Below are positions 1 to 9,048 of a stretch of DNA of 46,052 bases, one piece after another; position 1 is the stretch's first letter, and every line of letters begins with the position of its first letter. The DNA comes from an uncultured Crocinitomix sp. (lineage in GTDB: Bacteria; Bacteroidota; Bacteroidia; Flavobacteriales_D; Crocinitomicaceae), in NCBI GenBank assembly GCA_905478225.1, contig CAJQHR010000041.1, positions 1 to 46,052 on the forward strand, in the 5' to 3' direction. Under the pieces are notes generated by a model. That model ran no database searches, was not told the DNA's origin, and worked only from the letters and a program-made list of their open reading frames with translations. A program made the translations under genes and the position numbers.

Positions 1-108
1 TATTTGCAGAATTATTTGAATGAATTTTGCTACAAACTTAACCGCAGATACTTTGGAGAAAGGCTCTTCGATAGATTAACATTAGCCGTGGCTAAATCAT
101 ACTGGTAA
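1..108 (+). mobile_element. IS1595-family (ISXO2-like) transposase, C-terminal end only
   Basis: Frame 1 is open from the window edge to TAA at 106-108 and encodes 35 residues including NEFCYKLNRRYFGERLFDR and ending AKSYW. This resembles the conserved C-terminal tail of ISXO2/IS1595 DDE transposases, whose last residues follow an NRR-x-F motif. The rest of the gene lies outside the window, so whether the element is complete cannot be judged. Only 39 bp separate its stop from the 3' end of the convergent formate dehydrogenase gene, so an insertion-sequence end should fall there, but I could not recognise a terminal inverted repeat or target duplication. The family call is by memory of the motif. 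Confidence 0.6.
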
Positions 109-147
109 GAAAGCGACGAATCAATTATTCATTAAAGAATGGAGTGC

Positions 148-2871
148 TTACACCAACTCCTTAAACTTCCTTTTACTTTTTCTAATTCTACAAGAAACTA
201 CTTTGTACTCTGGACAAAGCGCCTCGGTACAATGTTCATCTGAAGTAATGATGTTCAGCATTACTTCTGGGAAGTGGAACGTAGAACTTAAAATTCCAGG
301 TTTCATTTCGTCCGTAATGTCCGCTTCAATATCTACCTTGCCACGCGGTGATTCAACACAAACCATATCGCCTTGTGCAATCCCATTTGCCGCGGCATCA
401 TCTGGGTGGATTAGTAGCACATCTTTTGTCAAAATATCAACATTTCCTGTTCTCCGTGTCATGGCACCACAATTATAATGCTCTAATTCACGATTGGTCG
501 TAATAATGTATGGGAATACGTCGCTGTGTTTAGCCGTTTCACGCGACTCCAAATAAGGAAAGAAAGAGAAGGCTCCTTTTCCACGTTTGAACGATTCTGT
601 ATGCAATAATTGCGTATCAGTTCCGTCAGCGGCAACTGGCCATTGTTTACCATTGTCTCCTAATTCATCCCAAACTACACCTCTAAAGAAAGGTACAATT
701 TGTGAGATTTCTTCTAACATCCCCGCAGCTGTATAGTCTGCTTGTTTATAGCCCATACGGTTCATCACGTCAATGATAATTTGCCCGTCGGGTTTAGTTC
801 CTTCTAATGGTTCAACAACTTTCTGTACACGTTGAATTCTTCTTTCACCATTTGTAAATGTTCCTTCTTTTTCTAAAAACGAAGCACCTGGTAAAATTAC
901 GGTAGCATGTTTTGCTGTTTCCGTCATGAATAATTCCTGAACAACTAACATTTCAAGATTATCCATTGCTTTTATGACCTTATTTGTATTCGGATCGGTT
1001 TGAACAACATCCTCACCAATAATCCATAATGATTTCAAATCTCCCTGAATGGCAGCATCAAACATTTCTGGAATTTTTAAGCCGATTTCAGAAGGTACTT
1101 TGTCAGAGCCATAAAATAATTTATATTTCTCGTGCATTGCTGGGTCAGTGACATCCATATAACCTGCTCCTTGATGCGGCTGTGCTCCCATATCTGCAGC
1201 ACCTTGTACGTTATTCTGTCCACGTAAAGGGTTAACTCCAGCACCAGGTTTACCAATATTTCCGGTAATCATGGCTAAATCAGCAATCAATTGTACGGTA
1301 AAGGTTCCTTGATAATGCTCCGTTACACCTAAACCATGAAATTCCATAGCGGCTTTTGAATTGGCATAGGCAATACTTGCCTCTTTCACCAAGTCTTTAT
1401 CAACTCCTGTGATTGCTGCCATTTCATCCATGTCGATTTTCATAATCTCGTCACGCATTTCTTCGTAGCCTTCACATCTACTTTCAATAAAGTCTTGATC
1501 CGCCAAACCTTCTGTAATGATATAATACAACATCATGTTTAATAAGGCGACATTTGTTCCCGGTTTTAATTGGAGATGATATGTAGCATATTTCGCCAAT
1601 TCTATTCGTCTAGGATCAACCACAATACTGGTGACACCTTTCATGAATTTTTGTTTAATTTTTGCTCCGGTCACTGGATGTGCCGCTGTTGGATTTGCTC
1701 CAATTACAAGGATGCAATCGGTGAATTCTAAATCTTCAATTGAATTGGTTGCCGCTCCAGTACCAAAGGCACGTTGCATTCCTAATGCAGTAGGCGAGTG
1801 GCATACTCTTGCGCAACAATCAATATTATTCGTACCTACAATGGCACGCATTAATTTTTGCATTAAGTAATTTTCCTCATTCGGCGTTCTTGCAGATGAA
1901 ATTCCCGCAATTGCATTCGGACCATGGTCGCGAATAATACGTTTGTATTCATCTGTGATATAAGTGTAGGCTTCATCCCATGAAACTTCTTCAAATTCGC
2001 CATTACTTTTTTTAATCATTGGCGAACGTAAACGCTCAGCATGGTTGTAGAATTTGAAAGCATAACGTCCTTTTAAGCAGGTATGCCCTCCGTTTGCTTG
2101 GGCATCAAATGGTGCTTGGATCGATAAAATCTCTCCATTTCTTGTCGATACATCTAAATTACAACCTACACCGCAATAGGTGCACACGGTTCGAGTAACC
2201 TCTGCTGTTTTTATTGATTTTGATTGGAAAACATCAGAAATAGCACTCGTTGGACAAGCCTGTGCACATGCACCACAGCTAACACAATCCGAGTCCATAA
2301 ATGTTTCATTCGCACCTTTTACAATATGACTGTCAAAGCCTCTGCCTGCCATGCTTAAAACAAATTCTCCTTGTACTTCGTCACAGGCGCGTACGCATCT
2401 ATAGCAGTTAATACATTTTGAAAAATCTGATGTCATATAGGGGTGAGACAAATCTTTTGTTTTGTCTAAATGGTTGTCGCCATCATCATAACGCACTTCC
2501 CTAATGCCAACTTGAGCTGCAACATCTTGCAGTTCGCAATTTCCATTTACCTCACACGTCAAACAATCCAATGGATGGTCTGTTAACACCAACTCAATAA
2601 TGTTTTTACGCAAACGTTGCACATTATCTGACTCTGGATAAATGTATTGACCCTCACCAATAGGAGTATGGCATGATGCCATTGCTTTCGTCTTTCCGTC
2701 CTGATCGAAAGCTACATCTACACTACAGACCCGGCATGAGCCAAAGGCTTCAAGGTTTGGCGCGTCGCAAAGTGTCGGAACCTTTTCAGAATGGTGTCGC
2801 TTTAAAAAATTTAAAATCGATTCACCTTCTTCAATTTCAAAAGGGTTGTTGTTTATATAGGCTATTTTCAT
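148..2871 (-). CDS. fdhF: formate dehydrogenase alpha (catalytic) subunit, Cys form
   Basis: Molybdopterin (Mo or W) enzyme oxidising formate to CO2 and passing electrons through an Fe-S chain to the NAD-reducing subunit encoded just upstream; cytoplasmic, with no signal peptide. The 907 residues read in order: a 2Fe-2S ferredoxin domain (C35, C46, C49, C67), a His-Cys3 4Fe-4S site (H99, C103, C106, C112), two 4Fe-4S ferredoxin motifs (C153-C163 and C196-C206), the CxxCxxxC site before the molybdopterin domain (C230, C233, C237, C265), and the metal-site motif RVCHSPT with C357 as the likely Mo/W ligand, so this is the cysteine and not the selenocysteine type. The C-terminal part carries the molybdopterin dinucleotide-binding domain. 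It lies 45 bp downstream of its partner and the two probably form one operon. No fdhD or cofactor gene is in the window. Substrate could be another small acid, but formate is the best match. Confidence 0.88.
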   Translation of the reverse strand: MKIAYINNNPFEIEEGESILNFLKRHHSEKVPTLCDAPNLEAFGSCRVCSVDVAFDQDGKTKAMASCHTPIGEGQYIYPESDNVQRLRKNIIELVLTDHPLDCLTCEVNGNCELQDVAAQVGIREVRYDDGDNHLDKTKDLSHPYMTSDFSKCINCYRCVRACDEVQGEFVLSMAGRGFDSHIVKGANETFMDSDCVSCGACAQACPTSAISDVFQSKSIKTAEVTRTVCTYCGVGCNLDVSTRNGEILSIQAPFDAQANGGHTCLKGRYAFKFYNHAERLRSPMIKKSNGEFEEVSWDEAYTYITDEYKRIIRDHGPNAIAGISSARTPNEENYLMQKLMRAIVGTNNIDCCARVCHSPTALGMQRAFGTGAATNSIEDLEFTDCILVIGANPTAAHPVTGAKIKQKFMKGVTSIVVDPRRIELAKYATYHLQLKPGTNVALLNMMLYYIITEGLADQDFIESRCEGYEEMRDEIMKIDMDEMAAITGVDKDLVKEASIAYANSKAAMEFHGLGVTEHYQGTFTVQLIADLAMITGNIGKPGAGVNPLRGQNNVQGAADMGAQPHQGAGYMDVTDPAMHEKYKLFYGSDKVPSEIGLKIPEMFDAAIQGDLKSLWIIGEDVVQTDPNTNKVIKAMDNLEMLVVQELFMTETAKHATVILPGASFLEKEGTFTNGERRIQRVQKVVEPLEGTKPDGQIIIDVMNRMGYKQADYTAAGMLEEISQIVPFFRGVVWDELGDNGKQWPVAADGTDTQLLHTESFKRGKGAFSFFPYLESRETAKHSDVFPYIITTNRELEHYNCGAMTRRTGNVDILTKDVLLIHPDDAAANGIAQGDMVCVESPRGKVDIEADITDEMKPGILSSTFHFPEVMLNIITSDEHCTEALCPEYKVVSCRIRKSKRKFKELV

Positions 2872-2916
2872 GTTTGCGTTGTTTTGAGAACAGAATTAAG
2901 TATTGTTTGAATAATT

Positions 2917-4572
2917 TTAATTGGTTTTGTAGAAGGCTTTAAGTTCTTCATCAAAGTACATAAGTGCATTTTGTACCGGTAACGGAATTCCTCCACCATG
3001 TGCGCATAATGAACCAACTTGCAGCGTATGCAAAAGGTCGTTTAATAGTTCGCGATCAATTTTCGATTCACCGTTTGCTGCATTTTTAAACATTTCATGG
3101 CCACGCTTCGTTCCAAGGCGACATGGAAAACATTTGCCACAACTCTCGAAGGAAGCAAAATCAAATAAATGCTCGATAAACTTCACCATTGGAAAGGTTT
3201 CCGGAACACTTATTACTCCGGCATGGCCTAATAAGAATCCTTCCGCTGCAAATGATTCAAAATCAATGGTTAACGAATCAATTTTATGTGTTGGAACTAG
3301 GCCTCCTAAAGGACCGCCAATTTGCATGGCTTTAACGGGTTCCTTAAAACCACCACCCAAATCATTCACTAATGTAGAAAGCGGAGTTCCCATTTCAACC
3401 TCATAAATACCTGGTTTATTAAAAAAACTATCTAGGCAAACCAGTTTTGTTCCGCTCGATTTGGCAGTACCAATGTTCTTATAATGTTCACCGCCGTTTG
3501 CTAGAATATAGTGAACGGCCGCTAAGGTTTCAACGTTGTTCACTATGGTTGGTTTATTGAATAGGCCTTGTTGCGTAGGGTAGGGAGGTCGTGTTCGAAC
3601 TTCTGGACGTTGTCCTTCAATTGAATTGATTAATGCGGTCTCCTCTCCACAAATATAAGCCCCTTGCGCTCTTATAATTTTAAAATTAAAGTTGAAGCCA
3701 TATCCTAAAATGTTTTCTCCCAAAAGGTCGTTCGCTTTTAGTTGATTAATAGCTTCTTGAATAATATCGCTTGAATCAGGATACTCTGCTCTGATATATA
3801 AGATACCATAATCAGCTCCTGTAATATATCCTGCAACCATCATTCCGAATAACACAGAGTGTGGCTGTTTTTCTAATAGATAGCGATCTGAATATGCGCC
3901 CGGATCGCCTTCATCTGCATTGCAAATAATGAATTTTTGATCTGATTCAACGCCGCGGCATGATTCTAATTTGAATCCCATAGGGAATCCTGCGCCACCT
4001 CTTCCTCTTATGTTTGAGGTTTTAATTTCTTCTAAAGCTTTAGTCGGATCTTCTTTAAGAACGGTTTTTAACAATTCATAATAGGCATCAAACCCAACAA
4101 AAGGTTTGGTTAATACGGTTGCTCCGCTAGCAACTGCTATATAATCATCATTTGAAATACCATTATCTTGAACAATTGTAGCGATTTCTTCGTTTGACTT
4201 GGCAGAGTAGTTTTTTCCGTTTAAATGAAATGCCCCGTTTTCATGGCAACGTCCTAAACAGGTAATGTGCCCAATTTCGTTTGCTGAAAAGTGTTTTTCG
4301 AGTGATTCTGAAACAGCATCTTGTTTGCCACTGCATAAACAAGCGGTACCGTTGCAGACATACGCTTTTTTGTTTTGGTTTTCGGGCTTCATGAAGTCAT
4401 AGAAAGTCACCGCACCATAGGTGGTTGATTTTCCAACTAAAAACTCCTCTGCAATTCGCTCTAAATCCTTCGCAGAAGGGGTTCCTGTTTGGCCTGATGC
4501 TATTCCTAATTCTTCAAATAAGTTGGTTTCAAGTCCTTTTCTTCCGGACAATTCACTTAAATTCTTGGACAT
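2917..4572 (-). CDS. NAD-linked formate dehydrogenase beta subunit (NuoE-NuoF fusion type)
   Basis: Diaphorase subunit that takes electrons from the alpha subunit and reduces NAD+. The 551 residues combine a NuoE-like thioredoxin-fold 2Fe-2S domain (C73, C78, C105, C109) with a NuoF-like domain. The latter shows the glycine-rich GRGGAGF motif at 190-196 (NADH/FMN), NADEGDPGAY at 218 onward (FMN), and the 4Fe-4S motif ESCGKCFPC (C478, C481, C484) with a fourth Cys at C523. The same fused arrangement occurs in FdsB-type formate dehydrogenases and in the beta subunits of NAD-reducing and bifurcating hydrogenases. Its position directly upstream of the alpha gene on the same strand argues for formate dehydrogenase. 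The start MSKNLSEL is the only reasonable ATG. No promoter box of the TANNTTTG type is visible immediately upstream. Confidence 0.85.
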   Translation of the reverse strand: MSKNLSELSGRKGLETNLFEELGIASGQTGTPSAKDLERIAEEFLVGKSTTYGAVTFYDFMKPENQNKKAYVCNGTACLCSGKQDAVSESLEKHFSANEIGHITCLGRCHENGAFHLNGKNYSAKSNEEIATIVQDNGISNDDYIAVASGATVLTKPFVGFDAYYELLKTVLKEDPTKALEEIKTSNIRGRGGAGFPMGFKLESCRGVESDQKFIICNADEGDPGAYSDRYLLEKQPHSVLFGMMVAGYITGADYGILYIRAEYPDSSDIIQEAINQLKANDLLGENILGYGFNFNFKIIRAQGAYICGEETALINSIEGQRPEVRTRPPYPTQQGLFNKPTIVNNVETLAAVHYILANGGEHYKNIGTAKSSGTKLVCLDSFFNKPGIYEVEMGTPLSTLVNDLGGGFKEPVKAMQIGGPLGGLVPTHKIDSLTIDFESFAAEGFLLGHAGVISVPETFPMVKFIEHLFDFASFESCGKCFPCRLGTKRGHEMFKNAANGESKIDRELLNDLLHTLQVGSLCAHGGGIPLPVQNALMYFDEELKAFYKTN

Positions 4573-4722
4573 ATATAGATTTCTTTTGGTCTAAATTTAA
4601 TAAAAAAGATCATGAATCAATCGTATATGGGAGTCAATTATTAAGGTTAATAATGTTAGAATGAACATTGAATTTTTCAACGATTTGTTAAATTGCGCGT
4701 TTATAAACAAATTCTTAACACC

Positions 4723-5625
4723 ATGAATCGTACGGATATCGACGCTTTTATTAGAAAGAATATTGGTGCAATTACACTGATAGGAGGGGTTTTGGGACTT
4801 GTTCCTATTCTCATGATGTACATGTCTTTTGAGTATGACGGTCTTATGGGAGGATTATTTCCGTGGATAACGGCTGTAAAACCTTTTGTTTCTTTCGAAT
4901 TTGCTGCATTTGATTATTTGGGAGGGTTTTATTTTCTAGGCGGACTTGGTTATTCATTGCTTCCTATTGTATTTTGCGGAATTATGATCGCGGGATATTT
5001 TTCTTTGAAAAATAAAACACCATTGTCTTATCGATTAATTCGTTTTGCATTTTCAGTAATTTTTATTTCAGAATTGATTGGTATTCTTTGGATGATTTCA
5101 GCAGTAATTAGAGGAGACGACTTCTTTTGGCCAATATTGTCCCGACCATTGGGAATAGTATTTAATATTGCGTGGGCATACGTATCGTTTACTATTCTTC
5201 GGTCCAATTTAGAACCTGAAGATGAGTTCGGTAGCATTCCTTCTCCAAATAACAGCCAATTAGCAGAGGTTCCTAAGGGAACACGATTTGTACATCATCT
5301 TTTAGATTCATTTTTATATTTAGGGATTTGTAGTGGTATAGTTGTTTATTTTGCAGATTCCTATATTTATCAAATACAATACAATGCTAGTATGAGTCTG
5401 GGTTTTATCCTGGTTGCATTAATCGCGCGACTCATGTATTCTCCCATTTTTGAAACATTATTTGGGGCTACTCCGGGTAAATTTTTAACCGGCTCCAAAG
5501 TCGTGAATGAAAATGGTGAGAAAATTACTTTTAATCAAAGTTTGGCAAGAACATTTGGCAGAATGGTGCCTTTTGAACCCTTTTCTTTTTTAGGTAAGAA
5601 CAAAGGATGGCATGATGCATGGTGA
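4723..5625 (+). CDS. RDD family membrane protein
   Basis: Multi-pass inner-membrane protein of 300 residues with an RDD domain in the C-terminal third. The domain is recognised from RFVHHLLDSFLYLG, with the characteristic Arg and Asp, and from the FGATPGKFLTGSKVV segment followed by SLARTFGRMVPFEPFSFL, which matches the family's G-x-T-x-G-K-x-x-x-G-x-x-V pattern. At least five hydrophobic stretches are present, including four in the N-terminal half, which has no family I recognise. The frame extends upstream to a TTG at 4693, but the ATG at 4723 gives a normal start (MNRTDIDAFI) and is preferred. The gene is monocistronic and divergent from the formate dehydrogenase operon. The cellular role of RDD proteins is generally unclear. 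Confidence 0.72.
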   Translation: MNRTDIDAFIRKNIGAITLIGGVLGLVPILMMYMSFEYDGLMGGLFPWITAVKPFVSFEFAAFDYLGGFYFLGGLGYSLLPIVFCGIMIAGYFSLKNKTPLSYRLIRFAFSVIFISELIGILWMISAVIRGDDFFWPILSRPLGIVFNIAWAYVSFTILRSNLEPEDEFGSIPSPNNSQLAEVPKGTRFVHHLLDSFLYLGICSGIVVYFADSYIYQIQYNASMSLGFILVALIARLMYSPIFETLFGATPGKFLTGSKVVNENGEKITFNQSLARTFGRMVPFEPFSFLGKNKGWHDAW

Positions 5626-5950
5626 AAAACAAAAGTAGTTTCTAGTGAAGAGACCACGGGGTTTGGGAGTGACGAGGTGATAGATGATTTTCAGAACGAC
5701 TTTTAACCTGAATTCTATTATTCCGTTCGCTCATAGTTCATTTCAGTTTTCTTAGGCAAGGAATGGGTTTGTCTTACTTCGTCGAAACTACGTGAAGACA
5801 TGAAGGAGTATTCACTTCGAAAATCCATAACGAAGTATTAGTAAAATGAAATCCATCCGGTAGGAAAAACATTAAAATGGTCATTTTTTATCCAAAATCT
5901 CACCATTTTCGAGATTTTTGTGGAAATTGTGAATTACTGAACTCAGGTTT
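5626..5950. other. intergenic stretch between convergent genes
   Basis: About 325 bases between the RDD gene and the convergent carboxypeptidase gene. I see no convincing ORF, RNA gene or mobile-element end. The only structure noted is a weak hairpin at 5894-5918, listed separately. Confidence 0.5.
5894..5918. terminator. weak candidate terminator hairpin
   Basis: AAAATCTC (5894-5901) and GAGATTTT (5911-5918) are perfect inverted arms around a 9-base loop, followed by one more T on the plus strand. The stem is AT-rich and short of GC pairs, so the call rests mainly on its position between two convergent genes. Confidence 0.3.
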
Positions 5951-7435
5951 TTAGTAATTCGCCATTTTAACCATTAAAAATTCAAAATACTTTCTCACCT
6001 GTGAATTGCTGCACGAATGGTTATTAATAATCATGGCATAAGCTAATTTTTTTCCTGTTTTGGTGTCCACATAACCGGCGTACGATTTACAACGCGTCAT
6101 TGTACCACTTTTACCAAAAACACGCCCTGCAGCTGTAGTTCCTTTGCACATTCCACTCATTGTTCCACGTTTACCAGCTAACGCCAAACTCGCTCTAAAC
6201 TTATCGGCTGATTTTGTTTTGTGCATATAAGTTAATAGGTTGGTTAAGAACTTGGCCGAAACGGCATTTGAGCGAGATAACCCACTTCCATCAGTCATAA
6301 AAAGTCCACTTCCTACTTTTGATCTCCAATAGTTCATGCAGAACAAGGCGCCATTATGTGTACTTCCATAACCTGATTTTTTATAGGATATTTCGCATAG
6401 AATATGTTCTGCAAATAAATTCACACTTTTTTGGTTCACATGATTCATTATAGAAGCAACTGTGGGAGAGTAGTGGGTGTGGATGACATGCAATTCTGGT
6501 TTTGTAAAAGGTTTTTCCTTATTCAATTCGCGCATTGTTGTTGGCGCGTATTTAGTTGGTATTCCAGACTCCGTCAAGGCCTGGTTAAACTCAATGGCTG
6601 ATATGTGCTCCGGATCAGGGATACTTGCTTTAACAATAAAGCTCTCTCGCCCTTTTGGAATTGAACCTTGCACAAACCAATCTAAAGAATAGGGCGCGCC
6701 GTACACATAAGCATTGTCTTTCTTTGAATCTGCCGATTTAACGGAATTGGTCACAGTTAATCCTGGTACATAAGGTTCGATACAGATAATTGAGGTCGTA
6801 TCTCCAGCATTTGCGCCAGTAGCAAATTCTAAACGGCACATATTGTCAAAAATGGTAAGTCCAGATGGTCCTGCGCCATAGTAATTCCCTAAATCACCCC
6901 ACACCCAACCAGATGGAACACCGTTATAGCTATATTTTGAAGCATCTGCAATGATACGTCCATTAATACCAACAATTCCAAAACTCTTAATAGAGTCAGC
7001 CCATTCGAATAAAAAATCACGCGCATGCCCTTCTTTATTGTAGTATTTTGATCCTAAAGTAGGATCTCCGCCTCCAATTATATAGAGGTCTCCGTTCAAA
7101 ACACCAGAAATGGTGTCAATTTCACCAGAATACATCAATTTTGTTTTATAGCGATAGCCACGACCCAAATATTGCGTAGCTGTTGCTGTGGTCACCAATT
7201 TCATTGTGGAAGCACTAGGAATGCTCATTTTTCCGTTATAATCCGCCACAACAGTGTTTGTTGCCATATCTTTCACATAAAAACTAAAGGCTGCAGATTG
7301 CAAGGCGTCTTTTTTCATCATTATCTCTGCATAGTTTTGTATAGTATTGTTTGGTTTAACAGGTTCTGCAGTGCCTTGTGAAAAAGAAAAGTAGTTTGCT
7401 GTTATTAAAAATATGAAAACGAATATATTTTGCAT
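5951..7435 (-). CDS. dacB: D-alanyl-D-alanine carboxypeptidase/endopeptidase (PBP4 type, peptidase S13)
   Basis: Periplasmic penicillin-binding protein that trims or cleaves peptidoglycan cross-links. The 494 residues start with a hydrophobic signal peptide (about residues 1-20, ending FSFSQ). The catalytic SxxK motif is S76-T-M-K79, the second active-site box lies in DGSGLSRSN at 382-390, and the KTG-equivalent box is K442-S-G-T445, all in normal order and spacing. A large insert of about 300 residues between the first two boxes is typical of the S13 family and sets it apart from S11 carboxypeptidases. Length is normal for the family. The gene is divergent from the asparagine synthase pseudogene with only about 50 bp between starts, so their control regions overlap. 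Confidence 0.88.
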   Translation of the reverse strand: MQNIFVFIFLITANYFSFSQGTAEPVKPNNTIQNYAEIMMKKDALQSAAFSFYVKDMATNTVVADYNGKMSIPSASTMKLVTTATATQYLGRGYRYKTKLMYSGEIDTISGVLNGDLYIIGGGDPTLGSKYYNKEGHARDFLFEWADSIKSFGIVGINGRIIADASKYSYNGVPSGWVWGDLGNYYGAGPSGLTIFDNMCRLEFATGANAGDTTSIICIEPYVPGLTVTNSVKSADSKKDNAYVYGAPYSLDWFVQGSIPKGRESFIVKASIPDPEHISAIEFNQALTESGIPTKYAPTTMRELNKEKPFTKPELHVIHTHYSPTVASIMNHVNQKSVNLFAEHILCEISYKKSGYGSTHNGALFCMNYWRSKVGSGLFMTDGSGLSRSNAVSAKFLTNLLTYMHKTKSADKFRASLALAGKRGTMSGMCKGTTAAGRVFGKSGTMTRCKSYAGYVDTKTGKKLAYAMIINNHSCSNSQVRKYFEFLMVKMANY

Positions 7436-7441
7436 TTGATA

Positions 7442-7469
7442 TTGTTCTGTTTTGATTCCGCTATATTTG
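7442..7469 (+). promoter_or_regulatory. Bacteroidota-type promoter of the polysaccharide cluster
   Basis: A TTG at 7442-7444 and TATATTTG at 7462-7469 are separated by 17 bases, matching the TTG / TANNTTTG pattern of flavobacterial housekeeping promoters. It lies 19 bases upstream of the asnB TTG start codon, so the cluster still has a plausible promoter although its first gene is broken. Confidence 0.5.
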
Positions 7470-7488
7470 CGAAACTAAATTAATTACT

Positions 7489-8981
7489 TTGTGCGGTATA
7501 ATAGGCATCTGGGCTAAAAATAATATTGGAAAAGAGACAATTCCTCTCCTCCCGCAAGCATTGTCAACCCATAAACACCGTGGCCCTGATCATCAAGATT
7601 GCAAATTATATTCCAAATGTGGACTCGGGCATACACGGCTGTCAGTTATTGATACGGATGCCCGGTCAAATCAACCCTTTGTTTCTGATGATGGTCGCTT
7701 TACTTTAGTTTTTAATGGTGAAATCTATAATTACCAAGAGTTAATGGAGGGTTTATTGACAAAAGGTTTGAATTTGGTTACACTTTCGGATACTGAGGTA
7801 TTGTTTTATTTGCTGATTAACGAAGGTGAAGCTGCATTAAAAAAGTTAAATGGTTTTTTCGCTTTGGCATTTTATGATAAGCAGAAAGAAACGGTGCTGC
7901 TAGCAAGAGAAAAAATGGGAATTAAACCCCTGTATATTTATGAGGATTCTAATCAGGATGCTTTTTAAGTGGTGGTTTAGACTCGTCGATTATTGCGGCA
8001 CTTGCCATAAAAAACAATCCGAAACTCAAGACTTTTTCAATCGGTTTTGATCATAATTATTTTAGTGAATCTAATTATGCAGATGAAGTGGCTCAATTTA
8101 TTGGTAGTAATCATTTTAAGTATATTCTAACTCAGGAAGATTTCAAGAAAAATTTTAGTTCTTTTTTACACGCGATTGATGAACCTTATGCTGACTCGTC
8201 TGCCTTTGCAGTTTACCTACTCTCAAAGTATGTGAAAGAAGATGTTACGGTTGCCTTGAGTGGGGATGGAGCAGATGAAGTTTTTGGAGGCTATCGCAAG
8301 TATTTTGCGGACTTCAAAATCCGTAAAATGAAAGGCAGTAAAAAAGCCTTGTTAAAATTAACCGCCGCGGGTTTAAAATCATTCCGTTCTAACCGTTCTG
8401 ATCGGTGGGGAGAACTGAACCGAAAAGTGCAAAAATTAAACAAAGGTTTATTGCTTGATCACCAATCAAGATATATTAAATGGTGTCAGTTTATTGAGGA
8501 GGATGGGCGTGAAAAATTACTGCTCCATAATTTTGAATCGATTGCCCCTTCTTTTAATGATTTTGATTGGGAGGATTTAATTAGCATGGCTAATAGTTTG
8601 GAGTTCCGCACCCCATTTTTAGATACAAAGGTGGTTGATTTTGCGAATAGTTTACCCGCCTCCTACAAAATTGATGAAAATGGAGGAAAACGGATTTTGA
8701 AAGATGCGTTTAAGGAAATTTTGCCAACATCTGTGCTTAATCGTTCAAAAAAGGGTTTTGAAATCCCTATAAAACAACGGCTGAACGACGAAATAGATAA
8801 AATTTTAAATGGTCCGCTTTTTACAAATGGTTACCTTAAAAATCAAGATCTATTTAAACCCGAATACATTAATAATTTACGATTGGAATGGAATCAGCCA
8901 AATTTTGGGGACAAAACCTATATGGTCTGGGCGTTAATCGTTTTTCAGTATTGGTGGAACCGTAACCATGCTTCTGCTTAA
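7489..8981 (+). pseudogene. asnB: asparagine synthase (glutamine-hydrolysing), broken
   Basis: Class II glutamine amidotransferase fused to an ATP-dependent synthetase; copies in polysaccharide clusters often amidate sugar acids. The N-terminal part opens with TTG then CGIIGIWAK, where Cys2 would be the nucleophile, and carries the usual RGPD-, GHTRLSVID- and FNGEIYNY-like motifs up to MGIKPLYIYED, ending at TAA 7966-7968. The synthetase part continues in the next frame from about 7962 (FLSGGLDSS, the PP-loop) to 8981. Between them the roughly 80-100 residues that normally link the domains are missing and the frame changes at a T5 run (7962-7966). A second, in-frame gap of roughly 25-30 residues appears before SMANSLEFRTPFLD, where the usual LPNDML segment is absent. 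Two intact domains in tandem are therefore not encoded. Gap sizes are estimates from memory of the family. Confidence 0.85.
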
Positions 8982-9048
8982 AATTTGCTAATTTTGCCCT
9001 GCTAACAGGACTATGACTTAAGCTAATTAATTAGAATAGAGGCTACGA

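Noticed and set aside
109-147. Terminal inverted repeat of the IS element
   Set aside because: Only a 5-bp GGAGT/ACTCC symmetry is visible and it runs into the fdhF stop region; too weak without the other end.
4693-4722. TTG-initiated extension of the RDD protein
   Set aside because: An ATG ten codons downstream gives a normal start and the extra residues show no signal or domain.
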